DNA of 64,000 nt from Desulfogranum japonicum DSM 18378 (GCF_000429945.1 NZ_AUCV01000026.1:25417-89416); one strand, 5' to 3'. Shown: positions 25,969 through 36,634, counted from the first letter of the stretch. Translations and numbers: made by a program. The notes: a model not told the origin generated them from the letters alone.

Positions 25969-26940
25969 ATGGCAACTGAAATACCGGTTTATATCATTAC
26001 TGATCCATCTTTTCAGAGGCATGATACTGGTGGGGGTGATCATCCGGAAGTTCCTGAACGTATGCAGGTGATTGCCCGTTTTCTCCGCAGCTGTTCCTTT
26101 ACAAAGGCAATACAGCATTATTTCCCCATTCCTGCCACCAGGTCGCAGTTGCTCACTTTTCATACTGAAGACTGGCTTTTTCGCTTTGAGGAAGCAGTTC
26201 TCAGTGGTCGGACATATATTGATCACCCAGACAATCAGGTCGGTTATGAGTCCTATGAAATCGCAACCCTGTCTGCCGGGACCGGGATTCGTGGAGTTGA
26301 CTTGATAGAGCAGGATTCCCAGTCCATCATTTTTGGAATTACCCGTCCTCCCGGGCATCATGCAGAGCCCAACACACCCTATGGTTTCTGTTTTTTTAAT
26401 AACTGTGTTATAGCTGCCCGCTACTGGCAGAATGGTTACGGTAGAAAAAGAATTTGTATATTGGATTTTGATGCGCACCATGGTAACGGCATACAGACAG
26501 CTTTCGAAGAAGATGCTGACAGTGCGTATATATCCATTCATGAGCACCCCAGCTTCAGTTACCCAGGTACTGGATGGCCAGAAGAAACCGGCATCAAGGC
26601 CGGCAAGGGAACTATGTTGAATCTCCCTCTGCTTCCTGGGGCAGGTGATTCAGAAGTTCGCGCACTTTTCCCTCGAATTCTGGACTTTGTTAAAAAATTT
26701 CAGCCAGATGCTTTGGTCGTCGGTGCCGGATTTGATGCCCATATTGATGATGATATGTCTGGACTGAATTTTTCCACCCGGATATACGAAGAATTAGGAG
26801 CATTTATAGCTGAACTGGCGCATACATATACTCAGGACCGTTTTGTATCCATATTGGAAGGAGGGTACTTTCTGGAAAGTTTGGGGCCGTGTGTGGGAGC
26901 TTATTTGCAGGGAATAATTCTGTATAAAAATAAGAAATAG
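25969..26940 (+). CDS. AcuC-type histone deacetylase family protein
   Basis: This 323-residue zinc-dependent deacetylase belongs to the class that includes AcuC and acetylpolyamine amidohydrolase. The active-site pieces are visible: the tandem histidines in RPPGHHAEP (130-131), zinc ligands in DFDAHHGNG (D168, H170) and in GFDAHIDDD (D256). In Bacillus, AcuC removes acetyl groups from acetyl-CoA synthetase and is encoded with AcuA (acetyltransferase) and AcuB (CBS-ACT). The next gene here is AcuB-like and the one after is an acyl-CoA synthetase. Deacetylation of that enzyme is therefore a reasonable inference. Confidence 0.85.
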   Translation: MATEIPVYIITDPSFQRHDTGGGDHPEVPERMQVIARFLRSCSFTKAIQHYFPIPATRSQLLTFHTEDWLFRFEEAVLSGRTYIDHPDNQVGYESYEIATLSAGTGIRGVDLIEQDSQSIIFGITRPPGHHAEPNTPYGFCFFNNCVIAARYWQNGYGRKRICILDFDAHHGNGIQTAFEEDADSAYISIHEHPSFSYPGTGWPEETGIKAGKGTMLNLPLLPGAGDSEVRALFPRILDFVKKFQPDALVVGAGFDAHIDDDMSGLNFSTRIYEELGAFIAELAHTYTQDRFVSILEGGYFLESLGPCVGAYLQGIILYKNKK

Positions 26941-26968
26941 ATAATCGACAGACCACAGGAGTATTAAC

Positions 26969-27628
26969 ATGTTTGTTCAGTATTTCATGACCCGTGATCC
27001 GATAACCATTGGTCCGGAACAAACAGTGGCCGAAGCAATCAATCTTTTGAATCATTATAAATTTCGCCATATACCTGTGGTGGATGATGAGGGGATGCTG
27101 CTTGGCATGCTTACAGACAGAAATTTGCGATCCGCCACGCCCTCAACTGTCGCCAGAAGCAGTCAGCGACAGAATGTTGAGGAAAAGGTCAACAACACTC
27201 CGGTAAAACTGGTGATGAATGACGATTGTCTCCACTTGACCCGAATGTCTACCCTGGACAGGGCTTTGCTATTATTGCAGTCGAAAGGTATGGGAGCGCT
27301 TCCCGTACTTAATGAGACCCAGCAGGTAATAGGCGTTTTTTCCGTTATGGACCTGATGAAAGCGTACAAGGGACTTTTTGGGTTGGGAGAAAAGGGATCT
27401 TCGCTTGTCTGTATCGAAGATAACGGAGACCCCGAGGCCCTCAGTAAGATTGTCAAGGCAATGGAGGATAACAATGTGGAGTTTACAAGGCTCATCAGGG
27501 CAAAAGCTGCAGATGGCATTGATCCGATGATTTATCTTCGCATTAATACCTATAACATTCGTTCTGTTCATAAGGCCATTGAAAAAATTGGGTTTACAAT
27601 CCATATACCCAGAGTAACCAACACGTAA
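26969..27628 (+). CDS. CBS-CBS-ACT domain protein, AcuB-like
   Basis: This 219-residue protein has two CBS motifs (about 5-58 with RHIPVVDDEGMLLGMLTD, and about 78-135) followed by an ACT-like C-terminal domain (about 145-215). That is the AcuB architecture. AcuB-type proteins are thought to sense nucleotides or metabolites and act with AcuA and AcuC. It sits 28 bases after the deacetylase and 10 bases before the synthetase gene, with AGGAG upstream, so the three are one operon. Confidence 0.85.
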   Translation: MFVQYFMTRDPITIGPEQTVAEAINLLNHYKFRHIPVVDDEGMLLGMLTDRNLRSATPSTVARSSQRQNVEEKVNNTPVKLVMNDDCLHLTRMSTLDRALLLLQSKGMGALPVLNETQQVIGVFSVMDLMKAYKGLFGLGEKGSSLVCIEDNGDPEALSKIVKAMEDNNVEFTRLIRAKAADGIDPMIYLRINTYNIRSVHKAIEKIGFTIHIPRVTNT

Positions 27629-27638
27629 GGGAGCGGTT

Positions 27639-29756
27639 TTGGAACAATTATTCAATCCTCAGTCCATAGCTATCATAGGAGCATCGAAAACCGCAGGCAA
27701 GGTAGGGTACGAAGTGCTGCACAACCTCGTGAAAGGTGGTTTTGAAGGCCCTATCATCCCTGTGAATCAAGCCGGTGGCGAACTTCTGGGGCTAAAAGTA
27801 TATAGAGATATACTTTCATATCCCGATCCCATTGATGTGGCTGTTATTACTGTTCCGGCTGAACAAGTCGCTGATGCAGCCAGAGCTGCCGTGGGCAAAA
27901 AAGTCCAAGGTGTAGTGGTTGTAGCGTCCGGATTTAAGGAATCAGGTAATATGGGCAGGGCACTTGAAGAGGAATTGATCGCCATTTGCCGGAAAGGTAA
28001 GATTCGTTTGCTTGGCCCGAATTGCCTTGGGTTAATCAATACTGAAATAAAGCTCAACGCCTCGTTCTCCAAACGTATTCCAAAGCCTGGGGCCATGGCT
28101 ATTTTTTCGCAGTCAGGAGCTCTGTGTACCGCGATGATGGATCTGGCAGATAGCAGAGAGCTGGGTCTTTCCAAATCCATTTCCATCGGCAACAAGGCCG
28201 ATATCACCGAGGTCGATGTTCTCGAGGCATTAGCCCGGGATGACAAGACCAAGGTCATTGTGGGGTATTTAGAGGACATCAGCGATGGAGATCGCTTTGT
28301 GAAGGCTGCAGAAGATGCCTCGACAAACAAACCTGTGGTCATACTCAAGTCAGGGACGACTGTTGCCGGTATCCGTGCCGCAGCTTTGCATACAGGTGTT
28401 CTGGGAGGCAAAAGAGATACGGCTTATGGTGCAGCTTTTCGCAGGGCGGGTATATGCAGGGCTGATAGTTTTGAAGCCTTATTTGATTATTCCACGGCTC
28501 TTGCCATGCAACCCCCGCCAAAGGGCAATAGAGTTTTTGTCATCTCCAATGCAGGGGGGCCGGGAACTATAGCAGCTGATGCCATTGAAAAAGCTGGTTT
28601 GGTTGTCTGTGAAATGAGCAGTGAGACCAAAACCGCTGTACAGCATATCTTACCCTTTGCCACTAAAGTCAATAATCCCATGGATGTGAGTGGGGAGGCG
28701 ACACCGGAGCATTTTGGTGCGCTCCTGGAGGCTGCGCAGGATGATGACTCCATTGATGCAGTGCTCATTATTCTTGCTCCCCAGTATTTGGATGAGCCAG
28801 CAGAAACGGCCAGAGCCATCGCTGGGAAACTTAATTTTACCAAACCTGTACTTGCCTCCTTTTTAGGAGGGGACGATGTTATGCCCAGCAGACGTGAACT
28901 TGCTGCGGCCAGATTACCATTTTATGCTTCTCCTGAGAGGGCTGTCGCAACCATTCGTGCTATGTATGATTATGGTGAATGGAAGCGGAGGCCTGCTCGG
29001 CATGTTATACGTTTTCCCGTTAATCGTCGGAGGGTTGAAAGGATTATATCAAGGAGGCAGAGAACTGGGCGTCTGCAAATTGGTGAAGTTAAATCCAAGG
29101 ATATTTTGAAGGCCTATGGATTCCGTATTCTTGACGGGCGTATGACAGTCAGCCCTGAACAGGCTGTAGAAATAGCGCGTTTTATTGGCTTCCCTGTGGC
29201 CATGAAAATAGTTTCTCCCTCTATTGTACACAAATCGGATCTGGGTGGTGTTCGTCTTAATGTTGGTTCCAGCCAGGAGGTAGCCGATGCCTTTGAACTT
29301 ATGATGCTCCGAATAAGAAAACATGCGCCGGAGGCAAAGATAGACGGGATTTATGTCGAAAAAATGGCTGAAAAAGGGCTTGAGGTCATTATAGGTATGA
29401 CACGTGATCCTCAATTCGGCCCTATGTTGATGTTTGGTTTAGGTGGTATTTTTGTCGAGGTCATGAAAGATGTAGCTTTTCATTTGGCTCCCATCACAGA
29501 GGACGAAGCCATTCAGATGCTGAGTTCCACCAGATCATACGAGCTATTGAAAGGAAAGCGTGGGTTAAAAAAGGTCGATGTGGGTGCCTTGGCTGTGGCG
29601 TTACAAAGAATTAGTCAACTGGCAACCGATTTTCCACAGATAGCAGAGTTGGACATTAACCCGCTCATTGTTGGAGAACCTGGGACAGAGCCTGTGGTAG
29701 CTGATGCAAGAATGTCCTTTGTTAAACCGGAGAAGGATCTCCGGGCAGGTAGTTAA
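27639..29756 (+). CDS. ADP-forming acyl-CoA synthetase, fused alpha and beta domains
   Basis: This 705-residue enzyme interconverts acyl-CoA, ADP and phosphate with acid, CoA and ATP (acetate-CoA ligase, ADP-forming family). An N-terminal CoA-binding Rossmann domain (SIAIIGASKTAGKVG) is followed by ligase domains with the phospho-histidine in AAALHTGVLGG (H251). The C-terminal ATP-grasp beta domain covers about 470-700 (VAMKIVSPSIVHKSDLGGV). The GNAT domain found in the related Pat acetyltransferases is absent. Translation starts at TTG after AAGGGAG. It could yield ATP from acetyl-CoA or propionyl-CoA. Confidence 0.9.
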   Translation: MEQLFNPQSIAIIGASKTAGKVGYEVLHNLVKGGFEGPIIPVNQAGGELLGLKVYRDILSYPDPIDVAVITVPAEQVADAARAAVGKKVQGVVVVASGFKESGNMGRALEEELIAICRKGKIRLLGPNCLGLINTEIKLNASFSKRIPKPGAMAIFSQSGALCTAMMDLADSRELGLSKSISIGNKADITEVDVLEALARDDKTKVIVGYLEDISDGDRFVKAAEDASTNKPVVILKSGTTVAGIRAAALHTGVLGGKRDTAYGAAFRRAGICRADSFEALFDYSTALAMQPPPKGNRVFVISNAGGPGTIAADAIEKAGLVVCEMSSETKTAVQHILPFATKVNNPMDVSGEATPEHFGALLEAAQDDDSIDAVLIILAPQYLDEPAETARAIAGKLNFTKPVLASFLGGDDVMPSRRELAAARLPFYASPERAVATIRAMYDYGEWKRRPARHVIRFPVNRRRVERIISRRQRTGRLQIGEVKSKDILKAYGFRILDGRMTVSPEQAVEIARFIGFPVAMKIVSPSIVHKSDLGGVRLNVGSSQEVADAFELMMLRIRKHAPEAKIDGIYVEKMAEKGLEVIIGMTRDPQFGPMLMFGLGGIFVEVMKDVAFHLAPITEDEAIQMLSSTRSYELLKGKRGLKKVDVGALAVALQRISQLATDFPQIAELDINPLIVGEPGTEPVVADARMSFVKPEKDLRAGS

Positions 29757-29771
29757 TCCCTTTTTACCAGC

Positions 29772-29800
29772 ATGGCTGAAGGTAATTATCAGCCATTCTG
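29772..29800 (+). terminator. Weak hairpin after the acyl-CoA synthetase gene
   Basis: ATGGCTGA (29772-29779) pairs perfectly with TCAGCCAT (29789-29796), followed by TCTGATTATT. The T tail is poor, so this may only attenuate read-through into the next gene. Confidence 0.4.
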
Positions 29801-29907
29801 ATTATTGCACAGTAAAATCATGTGCGTTGGCAGCTTCTGCTGTCAAAAGGTCTCTTTCGCAGAACAATACTGCGAATACATAATTGTTTATTAGCAAACG
29901 GTGTCTC

Positions 29908-31791
29908 ATGGTTGAATATGATCAGAACTGGCAGCAAACCTACAAAGACATGATTGCCACTCCGGCCAGGGCAGTCTCGCAGATCAGACCTGGGCAAAGG
30001 GTGTTCATTGGTACTGGTTGTGGAGCACCTCAGGATCTCATTACATCCATGACTAAAAGGGCAGGGCAGCTGAATAATGTTGAGATTATTCAACTCATCA
30101 CCAAAGGAACAGCTCCCTATGCTGAGAAAAAATTGTCTGAATGTTTTGCCATTAACGCATTTTTTATCAGTTCCAACATTCGGACCGTTATTCAGGAAGG
30201 ATATGGCGATTATACCCCGATACTCCTTTCTGATGTTCCCAGGCTGCTTGATTCAGGCATTTTACCCCTTGATGTTGCCTTAATCCAGGTAACCCCTCCA
30301 GATACTTCCGGAAAGGTAAGCCTTGGAATTTCAGTTGATATCGTACGTTCAGCCGCAGACAATGCTTCGCTGGTAATTGCGGAAGTAAATCCCAATATGC
30401 CCTGGACACATGGAGATACTCTGATAGATGTCTATGATCTGGATATACTTGTTCCTGTTGATCACCCTATTCTTGAGCGTAAGGTTGATCCACCCAATGA
30501 GGTCAGCAGAAGTATTGCCAAGCAGGTGGCTGCACTGATTCCCGACGGGGCAACCATTGAATTGGGTCTGGGACGTGTCCCCGGATATGGTCGTATTCCC
30601 CAAGTGGTTATGGAGTATCTGCACGAAAGCAAAGATATCGGTTTTCATACAGAAATGATCTCAGATACCATCATGCCTCTTATAGAGTCAGGTGCTGTGA
30701 CTGGGGCGAGAAAGAGCATTGATCGTGGTAAAATCACAGCTAGTTTTTGTATGGGAACCAAAAAACTTTACGAATTTATACATGACAACCCTCTTTTTAG
30801 TTTCCGTCCAACGGAATATCTCAATGATGCCGCGGTAATAGGGAAACATAAACGGATGGTATCGGTCAATATGGCCCTTGAAATCGATCTGACCGGGCAG
30901 GTCTGTTCCGATTCTGTTGGCGGCAAGTTTTATTCCGGCATAGGTGGTCAGATAGATTTTAACCGCGGAGCATCGCGGTCCGAGCGAGGTCGAGCCATAG
31001 TTGTCTTGCCATCACTAATGAAAGACAGTAACTCCAGCCGTATAGTTTCCACCTTACAGCCAGGTTCTGGTGTGGTTATTACCCGGGGAACAGTACATTA
31101 TGTCGTTACCGAGTACGGTGTGGCCTTTCTCCATGGCAAGTCGATACAGGAAAGGGTAATGGCCTTGATTTCAATTGCACATCCGGACTTCAGGGAACAG
31201 CTGTTTAACGAGGCCGTAGAATTGAAATATCTCAGGCCTGAGCTTGCTCGGTTTGGAAACCGTTTTATCGTTCCAGCTGAAGAGGCAATGCGGGCGAATT
31301 ATCTTTTACCTGAAGGCATTGATATCTCTATCCGTTCCATTCGTCCCACCGATGAACCTCATATGAGAGAATTGTTTTACAATCTTTCCCAGGAGACAGT
31401 CTATTATCGCTTCATGACCCACCATCAGCGATTTACCACCCGCCATATACAAGATTTTGTCTACATAGATCATCGGAGGGATGTGTGTATCGTGGCCACC
31501 GTGCCTGAAGCGCATGGTGAACAGATCATAGCTGTTGGACGCTATTATTTAAACGAAAAGACGAATAAAGCTGAAGTGGCTTTTATCGTTAAAGACGATT
31601 GGCAAAATAAACGATTGGGAACCTTTCTCTTTCAGCATTTAATACATATTGCTAAGAATAATGGAATAGCCGGGTTTACTGCGGAAGTGCTTCGGGAAAA
31701 CAAGCGTATGCAGAACGTGTTTAATCATTCTGGATTAAAAGTGAGCAGTAATATCGAAGAGGGCGTGTACTCATTTGTGATGGATTTTTAG
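29908..31791 (+). CDS. Acetyl-CoA hydrolase/CoA-transferase fused to a GNAT domain
   Basis: The first 450 or so residues are a class I CoA-transferase of the acetyl-CoA hydrolase/4-hydroxybutyrate CoA-transferase type (RPGQRVFIGTGCGAPQDLI, TIELGLGRVPGYG, HYVVTEYGVAFLHGKS). About residues 465-627 are a GNAT acetyltransferase domain (EVAFIVKDDWQNKRLGTFLF is its acetyl-CoA-binding loop). The frame extends to TTG 29884, but the ATG at 29908 gives the usual N-terminus. It follows the acu-like operon by 151 bases. The GNAT part may supply the AcuA role, acetylating itself or the synthetase; this is inference. Confidence 0.85.
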   Translation: MVEYDQNWQQTYKDMIATPARAVSQIRPGQRVFIGTGCGAPQDLITSMTKRAGQLNNVEIIQLITKGTAPYAEKKLSECFAINAFFISSNIRTVIQEGYGDYTPILLSDVPRLLDSGILPLDVALIQVTPPDTSGKVSLGISVDIVRSAADNASLVIAEVNPNMPWTHGDTLIDVYDLDILVPVDHPILERKVDPPNEVSRSIAKQVAALIPDGATIELGLGRVPGYGRIPQVVMEYLHESKDIGFHTEMISDTIMPLIESGAVTGARKSIDRGKITASFCMGTKKLYEFIHDNPLFSFRPTEYLNDAAVIGKHKRMVSVNMALEIDLTGQVCSDSVGGKFYSGIGGQIDFNRGASRSERGRAIVVLPSLMKDSNSSRIVSTLQPGSGVVITRGTVHYVVTEYGVAFLHGKSIQERVMALISIAHPDFREQLFNEAVELKYLRPELARFGNRFIVPAEEAMRANYLLPEGIDISIRSIRPTDEPHMRELFYNLSQETVYYRFMTHHQRFTTRHIQDFVYIDHRRDVCIVATVPEAHGEQIIAVGRYYLNEKTNKAEVAFIVKDDWQNKRLGTFLFQHLIHIAKNNGIAGFTAEVLRENKRMQNVFNHSGLKVSSNIEEGVYSFVMDF

Positions 31792-32134
31792 CCACATACT
31801 CTGAAGAGGCACTTTTTTCTAGACGGGCTGTTGCCATTCCAGGGGTGAATTAGTATCTTTTTGTTCTGAAGATCAGTGTAATATTTCACAGGATTATATT
31901 TTTTTAGATCTACCTGTGATTGATTAGTAACCCGGATTTCTCACTCATGATTCTTTTTGTAGCAGTAAGGCTGTTGCAACCCAAAGATTGTGCTACCTTT
32001 CCGACAGTACTCATGCTGTACGCCAGGGGGTCTCACTGTTGGCTTGGTGTGAAAATGCAGTGTTTTTTGATGTGAAAGACACATGGTAGTCATGAGAAAT
32101 ACGGGCTCAATCCCTGTTTTAACTTAGGTGTAGC
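31792..32134. other. Intergenic region upstream of uvrB
   Basis: These 343 bases hold no supported gene. An inverted ACAG-N8-CTGT pair occurs at 32004-32019, which is the reverse arrangement of the E. coli LexA box. A promoter for uvrB is expected here, but I could not pick one with confidence. Confidence 0.5.
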
Positions 32135-34183
32135 GTGAGCCCACAGCACTACCAGAAAGACATCCCTTTCCAGATTGTTTCCGAGTTCAGCCCTGCGGGG
32201 GATCAACCCACTGCCATCGAAAAATTGGCAAAAGGGTTGTCTCTTGAAGAAAAACATCAGGTACTGCTCGGCGTCACCGGGTCAGGTAAAACCTTTACCA
32301 TGGCCCAGGTCATTGCAGCAGTCCAACGTCCAGCCTTAATCCTCGCTCCCAATAAAACGCTAGCAGCGCAGTTGTTCGGCGAATTTCGTGAACTTTTTCC
32401 CCACAATGCCGTAGAGTATTTTGTATCCTATTACGATTATTATCAGCCAGAGGCTTATATTCCAGCTTCTGATACTTACATTGAAAAAGATTCTTCCATA
32501 AATGATGCCATCGATAAAATGCGCCATTCGGCGACACGTTCGCTGCTAACCAGAAGAGACGTTTTGATTGTCGCTTCAGTGTCCTGTATTTACGGTCTTG
32601 GATCTCCGGAAGAATATAGAAATATGCATCTGTTCCTGCAAGTTGATACAGACTATCCCATGGAGGAAGTGCTCCGCAGGCTTGCCTTCATGCTGTATGA
32701 GCGTAACGAATTTTCTTTTCATAGAGGCACGTTTAGAGTTCGGGGTGATGTGCTTGATATTTTCCCAGTGCATGAGGAAAACCATGCTGTCCGGGTGGAA
32801 TTTTTTGGAGACACCATAGACACCATTTCGATCATCGACCCTTTGCGTGGAGTTGTACTGGAAGATGTGGATGAAATTACCGTTTTCCCTTCCAGCCATT
32901 TTGTGACCAGTCAGGATAATCTTGAAAAGGCCATGCGTTCCATCAAAGAGGAGCTTCGTCTCCGTTCAGATGAATTATATCTGAACAATCAACTGGTAGA
33001 ACAGCAGCGCCTTGAACAACGGACAATGTTTGACCTTGAAATGATAGGTGAGCTGGGATACTGCAATGGCATTGAAAATTACAGCAGGCATCTTACCGGT
33101 AAGCCCGAAGGAGCCCCACCTCCAAACTTATTGGATTATTTTCCCGACGATTATGTGACTTTTATTGACGAATCCCATATCGCTGTACCTCAAATTCGTG
33201 GAATGTATAATGGGGACCGTAGCCGCAAGCAGACTCTGGTTAATTTTGGTTTTAGATTGCCTTCTGCGCTGGATAACCGCCCGTTGCGATTTGATGAATT
33301 TGAACAGCGTGTGCACCAGGTTATCTATGTCTCTGCAACACCAGGAAATTATGAATTGGAAAAGAGCCAGGGGTTGATTGTTGAGCAACTTATACGACCA
33401 ACCGGACTCCTTGATCCACTCATAGAAGTTCGTCCTGCCTCCAATCAGGTTGATGATCTTCTTGAAGAAATCCGTCTGCGCAGCCAGCGAGGAGAGGCGG
33501 TATTGGTAACCACTCTGACCAAAAAAATGGCTGAAGACCTCACTGAATACTATGAAGAATTAGGGGTCAGGGTCCGATACCTGCACTCTGATATTAAAAC
33601 TCTTGAACGTATTGAACTGATTAAAGATCTCCGTAATCGTCTGTATGATGTCTTGATAGGCATAAACCTGCTTCGTGAAGGGTTGGATATTCCTGAGGTC
33701 TCGCTGGTCGCAATTCTGGATGCCGATAAGGAGGGTTTTTTGCGTAGTGCACGCTCCCTTGTGCAGACTTGCGGTCGAGCTGCAAGAAATGCTGATGGAA
33801 CCGTGATTCTCTATGCTGATTCTGTAACGGATTCCATGGCGTATACCATTGAGGAAACCAATCGCCGAAGAGAAATACAGCATGCTTTCAACCAGGAACA
33901 CAATATTACTCCGCAGACAATTATTTCCGAAGTGAAAGATTCCATAACACAACACTTAAAGGCTTCAGGGTGGAGTGAAGAGCCACGCGAAGGTACGAAT
34001 CAGGTGTTGCTGAAAGCTGCCGAGCCCACTGCCGTGTACAGGAGTGTGGGTCAATTACAACAAGAAATCCGAGACCTTGAAGAAAAGATGAAAGAGGCTG
34101 CTGAGCGGTTGGCATTTGAAGAAGCCGCAGCCTATCGAGATCAAATGAATGCATTGAAAATGCTGGAGTTGGAAGTTGGCTGA
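32135..34183 (+). CDS. uvrB: Excinuclease ABC subunit B
   Basis: This 682-residue damage-verification helicase of nucleotide excision repair shows all family parts. These are the Walker A loop [14 protein letters not shown] (about 47), the [16 protein letters not shown] beta-hairpin region (about 93-108), the [14 protein letters not shown] box, and helicase motif VI (QTCGRAARN). The C-terminal UVR domain ([20 protein letters not shown]) contacts UvrC. Translation starts at GTG after AGGTG. It overlaps the downstream acyltransferase by eight bases. Confidence 0.96.
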   Translation: MSPQHYQKDIPFQIVSEFSPAGDQPTAIEKLAKGLSLEEKHQVLLGVTGSGKTFTMAQVIAAVQRPALILAPNKTLAAQLFGEFRELFPHNAVEYFVSYYDYYQPEAYIPASDTYIEKDSSINDAIDKMRHSATRSLLTRRDVLIVASVSCIYGLGSPEEYRNMHLFLQVDTDYPMEEVLRRLAFMLYERNEFSFHRGTFRVRGDVLDIFPVHEENHAVRVEFFGDTIDTISIIDPLRGVVLEDVDEITVFPSSHFVTSQDNLEKAMRSIKEELRLRSDELYLNNQLVEQQRLEQRTMFDLEMIGELGYCNGIENYSRHLTGKPEGAPPPNLLDYFPDDYVTFIDESHIAVPQIRGMYNGDRSRKQTLVNFGFRLPSALDNRPLRFDEFEQRVHQVIYVSATPGNYELEKSQGLIVEQLIRPTGLLDPLIEVRPASNQVDDLLEEIRLRSQRGEAVLVTTLTKKMAEDLTEYYEELGVRVRYLHSDIKTLERIELIKDLRNRLYDVLIGINLLREGLDIPEVSLVAILDADKEGFLRSARSLVQTCGRAARNADGTVILYADSVTDSMAYTIEETNRRREIQHAFNQEHNITPQTIISEVKDSITQHLKASGWSEEPREGTNQVLLKAAEPTAVYRSVGQLQQEIRDLEEKMKEAAERLAFEEAAAYRDQMNALKMLELEVG

Positions 34184-34853
34184 ACTAGTACATCGTATAT
34201 CTTTGTGGATTGTGCCCCGTATTTTTGTCCTTTTAATTCATCTTTGGTTTCGTACATGCAGAATTGAAATTCGAGGCCAGGAATATCTAGAAAAAACAGA
34301 AAAAGAAGGACCAGGCATAGCCACTTTTTGGCACTATTCATTTGTCTATTGTTTTTATCATCTGCGCAAATATTCTGCCGCTGTAATGGTTAGTGCCAGT
34401 AAAGATGGAGAATATATTGCACGGGTAGCCCAGCTCATGGGGTTCCTGCCTGTTCGTGGCTCTTCAAACAGAAAAGGGGTGCAGGCTTTGAGACAAATGA
34501 TCCAGGCTGTGCAGAAGGGGTATAACTGTGGCATCGTAGCAGATGGCTCCCAGGGACCGCCCAGAAAAGTGCAGCCGGGATGTATCTTAATAGCCAGTAA
34601 AACCGGTTGTCCAATAATACCTATTGTATGGGCCGCCAGACCATTACTGACCTTTAATTCATGGGATAAAACGGTGCTGCCTCTACCGTTCAGTTCCATT
34701 GTTTTACAGTACGGTGAACCAATGGAAGTCCCTGCAGGCATTGATGGCCAGCAGGTTGAACAATATCGCGAAAAATTGGAACAACAGATGAATCATCTCT
34801 ATGATGATGTTTGGAAAAAAGTCGGATTGCAATGTCATGAAAAAAAAGACTGA
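34176..34853 (+). CDS. DUF374-family lysophospholipid acyltransferase-like protein
   Basis: This 225-residue protein of the LPLAT superfamily, DUF374 branch, has an N-terminal membrane helix. The catalytic-type segment is [11 protein letters not shown], followed by [16 protein letters not shown] and [17 protein letters not shown]. The usual HX4D box is replaced by the DUF374 form. Related proteins are thought to acylate lipid A or other membrane lipids. Translation starts at TTG inside the uvrB end (eight-base overlap), so it is coupled to uvrB though functionally unrelated. Confidence 0.83.
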   Translation: MAELVHRISLWIVPRIFVLLIHLWFRTCRIEIRGQEYLEKTEKEGPGIATFWHYSFVYCFYHLRKYSAAVMVSASKDGEYIARVAQLMGFLPVRGSSNRKGVQALRQMIQAVQKGYNCGIVADGSQGPPRKVQPGCILIASKTGCPIIPIVWAARPLLTFNSWDKTVLPLPFSSIVLQYGEPMEVPAGIDGQQVEQYREKLEQQMNHLYDDVWKKVGLQCHEKKD

Positions 34854-34989
34854 GCCAAGATACCTGAAAGATCGTTACCGTTGTGTTCCTGCATAGGTCG
34901 CTGACACTACGTACTCCCCCAATTGCAATGTAAAAATAATGAATCCTTTATCCCCAACCCAGTTGTATGGCGAATCCTGTGGAGAAAAA

Positions 34990-36375
34990 GTGAACGTCGA
35001 TAATGTGAAAAGTTGTGTGGTTGCCGGTATGAGCGGCGGGTCAGGCAAATCAGTGGTATCCGTAGCCCTGATTTCAGTGCTTAAGCAGGAAGGGGCATCC
35101 ATTATCCCGTTTAAAAAGGGCCCGGATTATATCGATGCTGGATGGATGACAGCTGCTTCCCAGACCCCCTGTTATAATCTCGATCCTTATCTCATGACTC
35201 CTGCAGCTATACAGAAGTCGTTTCAGGGACATTTACATGGATATGACTATGCTATTATAGAGGGCAACAGAGGGGTATATGACGGTGTGAATATACAGGG
35301 CGAGTATTCCACAGCTTCCCTTGCCAAATTATTGAACCTGCCGGTAATTTTAGTGGTGAATTGTTCTAAAACCACCCGGACCGTTGGTGCAATGGTTTTA
35401 GGCTGCTGTCATTTCGACCCTGATATCGAATTTGCAGGCGTAGTTCTCAATCAAATTGCAACATCCCGGCATGAAAGCATAATTCGAAGATCCATAGAGA
35501 CCTATACGCCGTTATCAGTGTTAGGTATCGTACCAAGGATGAAAGAAGATGTTTTTCCAATGCGTCACCTTGGTGTCATCCCTCTACAGGAGCATACCGG
35601 ATCACAGCAGGCCTTGGAAAGATTATCGACATTGGCCAGAGAGAATTTTGATCTGCATCGAATTAAACGTGCAATGACGCCCGTTGTCCCAAACATTGCC
35701 CTGCATAATCCAAAAATAGAGCCGCACAATAGAGTTACCATAGGAATAATCCGCGATGTAGCCTTTCAGTTTTACTATGAAGAAAATTTAGAGTATCTTC
35801 AAAGAGAAGGGGCAGAATTAGTGACGATTGACGCGTTGCATACTGAAAATCTGCCTGAAAATCTTGACGGTCTCTATATCGGCGGAGGTTTTCCAGAAAC
35901 CAGTGCCAGGCAACTAGCTGAAAACCGGCGGTTCCGCGAGTCCCTACGAAAGGCGGCGGAAAAGGGGCTGCCCATATACGCCGAATGTGGCGGGTTGATT
36001 TATCTGGGCAGATCCATTGAAATTGAAGGCCAGGTATATCCCATGGCAGATGTTTTCCCCATAAGATTTGGTCTCTCGCAAAAGCCCCAGGCACATGGCT
36101 ATTCGACATTTACTGTCACTGGAGATACCTGTTTTTATGCAAAGGGTACTGTCATAAAAGGCCATGAATTCCGTTATTCGACCGTACAGTCCTGGGAAGG
36201 AGATGAGAGTGATCTTGTCGTACAAATGACGCGTGGTACAGGATTCGTCGCAGGCCGTGATGGGTTGGTGAAAAAAAACACTTTGGCTATGTACACCCAT
36301 GTTCTTGCACCAGGGACTCCGGAATGGGCCATTGGGCTGGTCCAGGCTGCCAGGAAATATGCGAAAAGGCCTTGA
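34990..36375 (+). CDS. cobB: Cobyrinate a,c-diamide synthase
   Basis: This ATP- and glutamine-dependent enzyme amidates the a and c side chains of the corrin ring in cobalamin synthesis. The N-terminal P-loop GMSGGSGKSVVSVALIS and the following KKGPDYIDAGWM are typical. The C-terminal glutamine amidotransferase domain has its nucleophile in YAECGGLIYLG and a histidine in AMYTHVLAPG. The frame is open to an ATG at 34939 without a ribosome site. GTG at 34990 has GGAG five bases upstream and gives 461 residues, the usual size. No other corrin-ring gene is adjacent. Confidence 0.9.
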   Translation: MNVDNVKSCVVAGMSGGSGKSVVSVALISVLKQEGASIIPFKKGPDYIDAGWMTAASQTPCYNLDPYLMTPAAIQKSFQGHLHGYDYAIIEGNRGVYDGVNIQGEYSTASLAKLLNLPVILVVNCSKTTRTVGAMVLGCCHFDPDIEFAGVVLNQIATSRHESIIRRSIETYTPLSVLGIVPRMKEDVFPMRHLGVIPLQEHTGSQQALERLSTLARENFDLHRIKRAMTPVVPNIALHNPKIEPHNRVTIGIIRDVAFQFYYEENLEYLQREGAELVTIDALHTENLPENLDGLYIGGGFPETSARQLAENRRFRESLRKAAEKGLPIYAECGGLIYLGRSIEIEGQVYPMADVFPIRFGLSQKPQAHGYSTFTVTGDTCFYAKGTVIKGHEFRYSTVQSWEGDESDLVVQMTRGTGFVAGRDGLVKKNTLAMYTHVLAPGTPEWAIGLVQAARKYAKRP

Positions 36376-36634
36376 AAGTCAGCAGACAGGTTCTTGTTTG
36401 CCAGGGATGTTCTACACGTGTTCAGTCAATTGAAACAGGCGTTCAATAATCATGAGAAATGTGGATGGAATCAGTTGAAAATGGCGACAAGGCTAAGGCT
36501 GTTTGAAAAGTGGCAGGAGGCAATAAAAAATGTCCCCTGTTACCTATGCATCAAGCTGATTTTGACTTCTCTACATCTACGGTTCTATAATGTAAAACAA
36601 ACACATCGCTAAATTTCAGCCTGCAGCTAATATT

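Noticed and set aside
32004..32019. Possible SOS (LexA) box upstream of uvrB
   Set aside because: The half-sites are ACAG-N8-CTGT, the reverse of the known CTGT-N8-ACAG order, and LexA motifs in this lineage differ, so it cannot be called.
36394..36612. 72-codon frame between cobB and the hybrid kinase
   Set aside because: No ribosome site, no recognisable features, and composition like the surrounding intergenic DNA.
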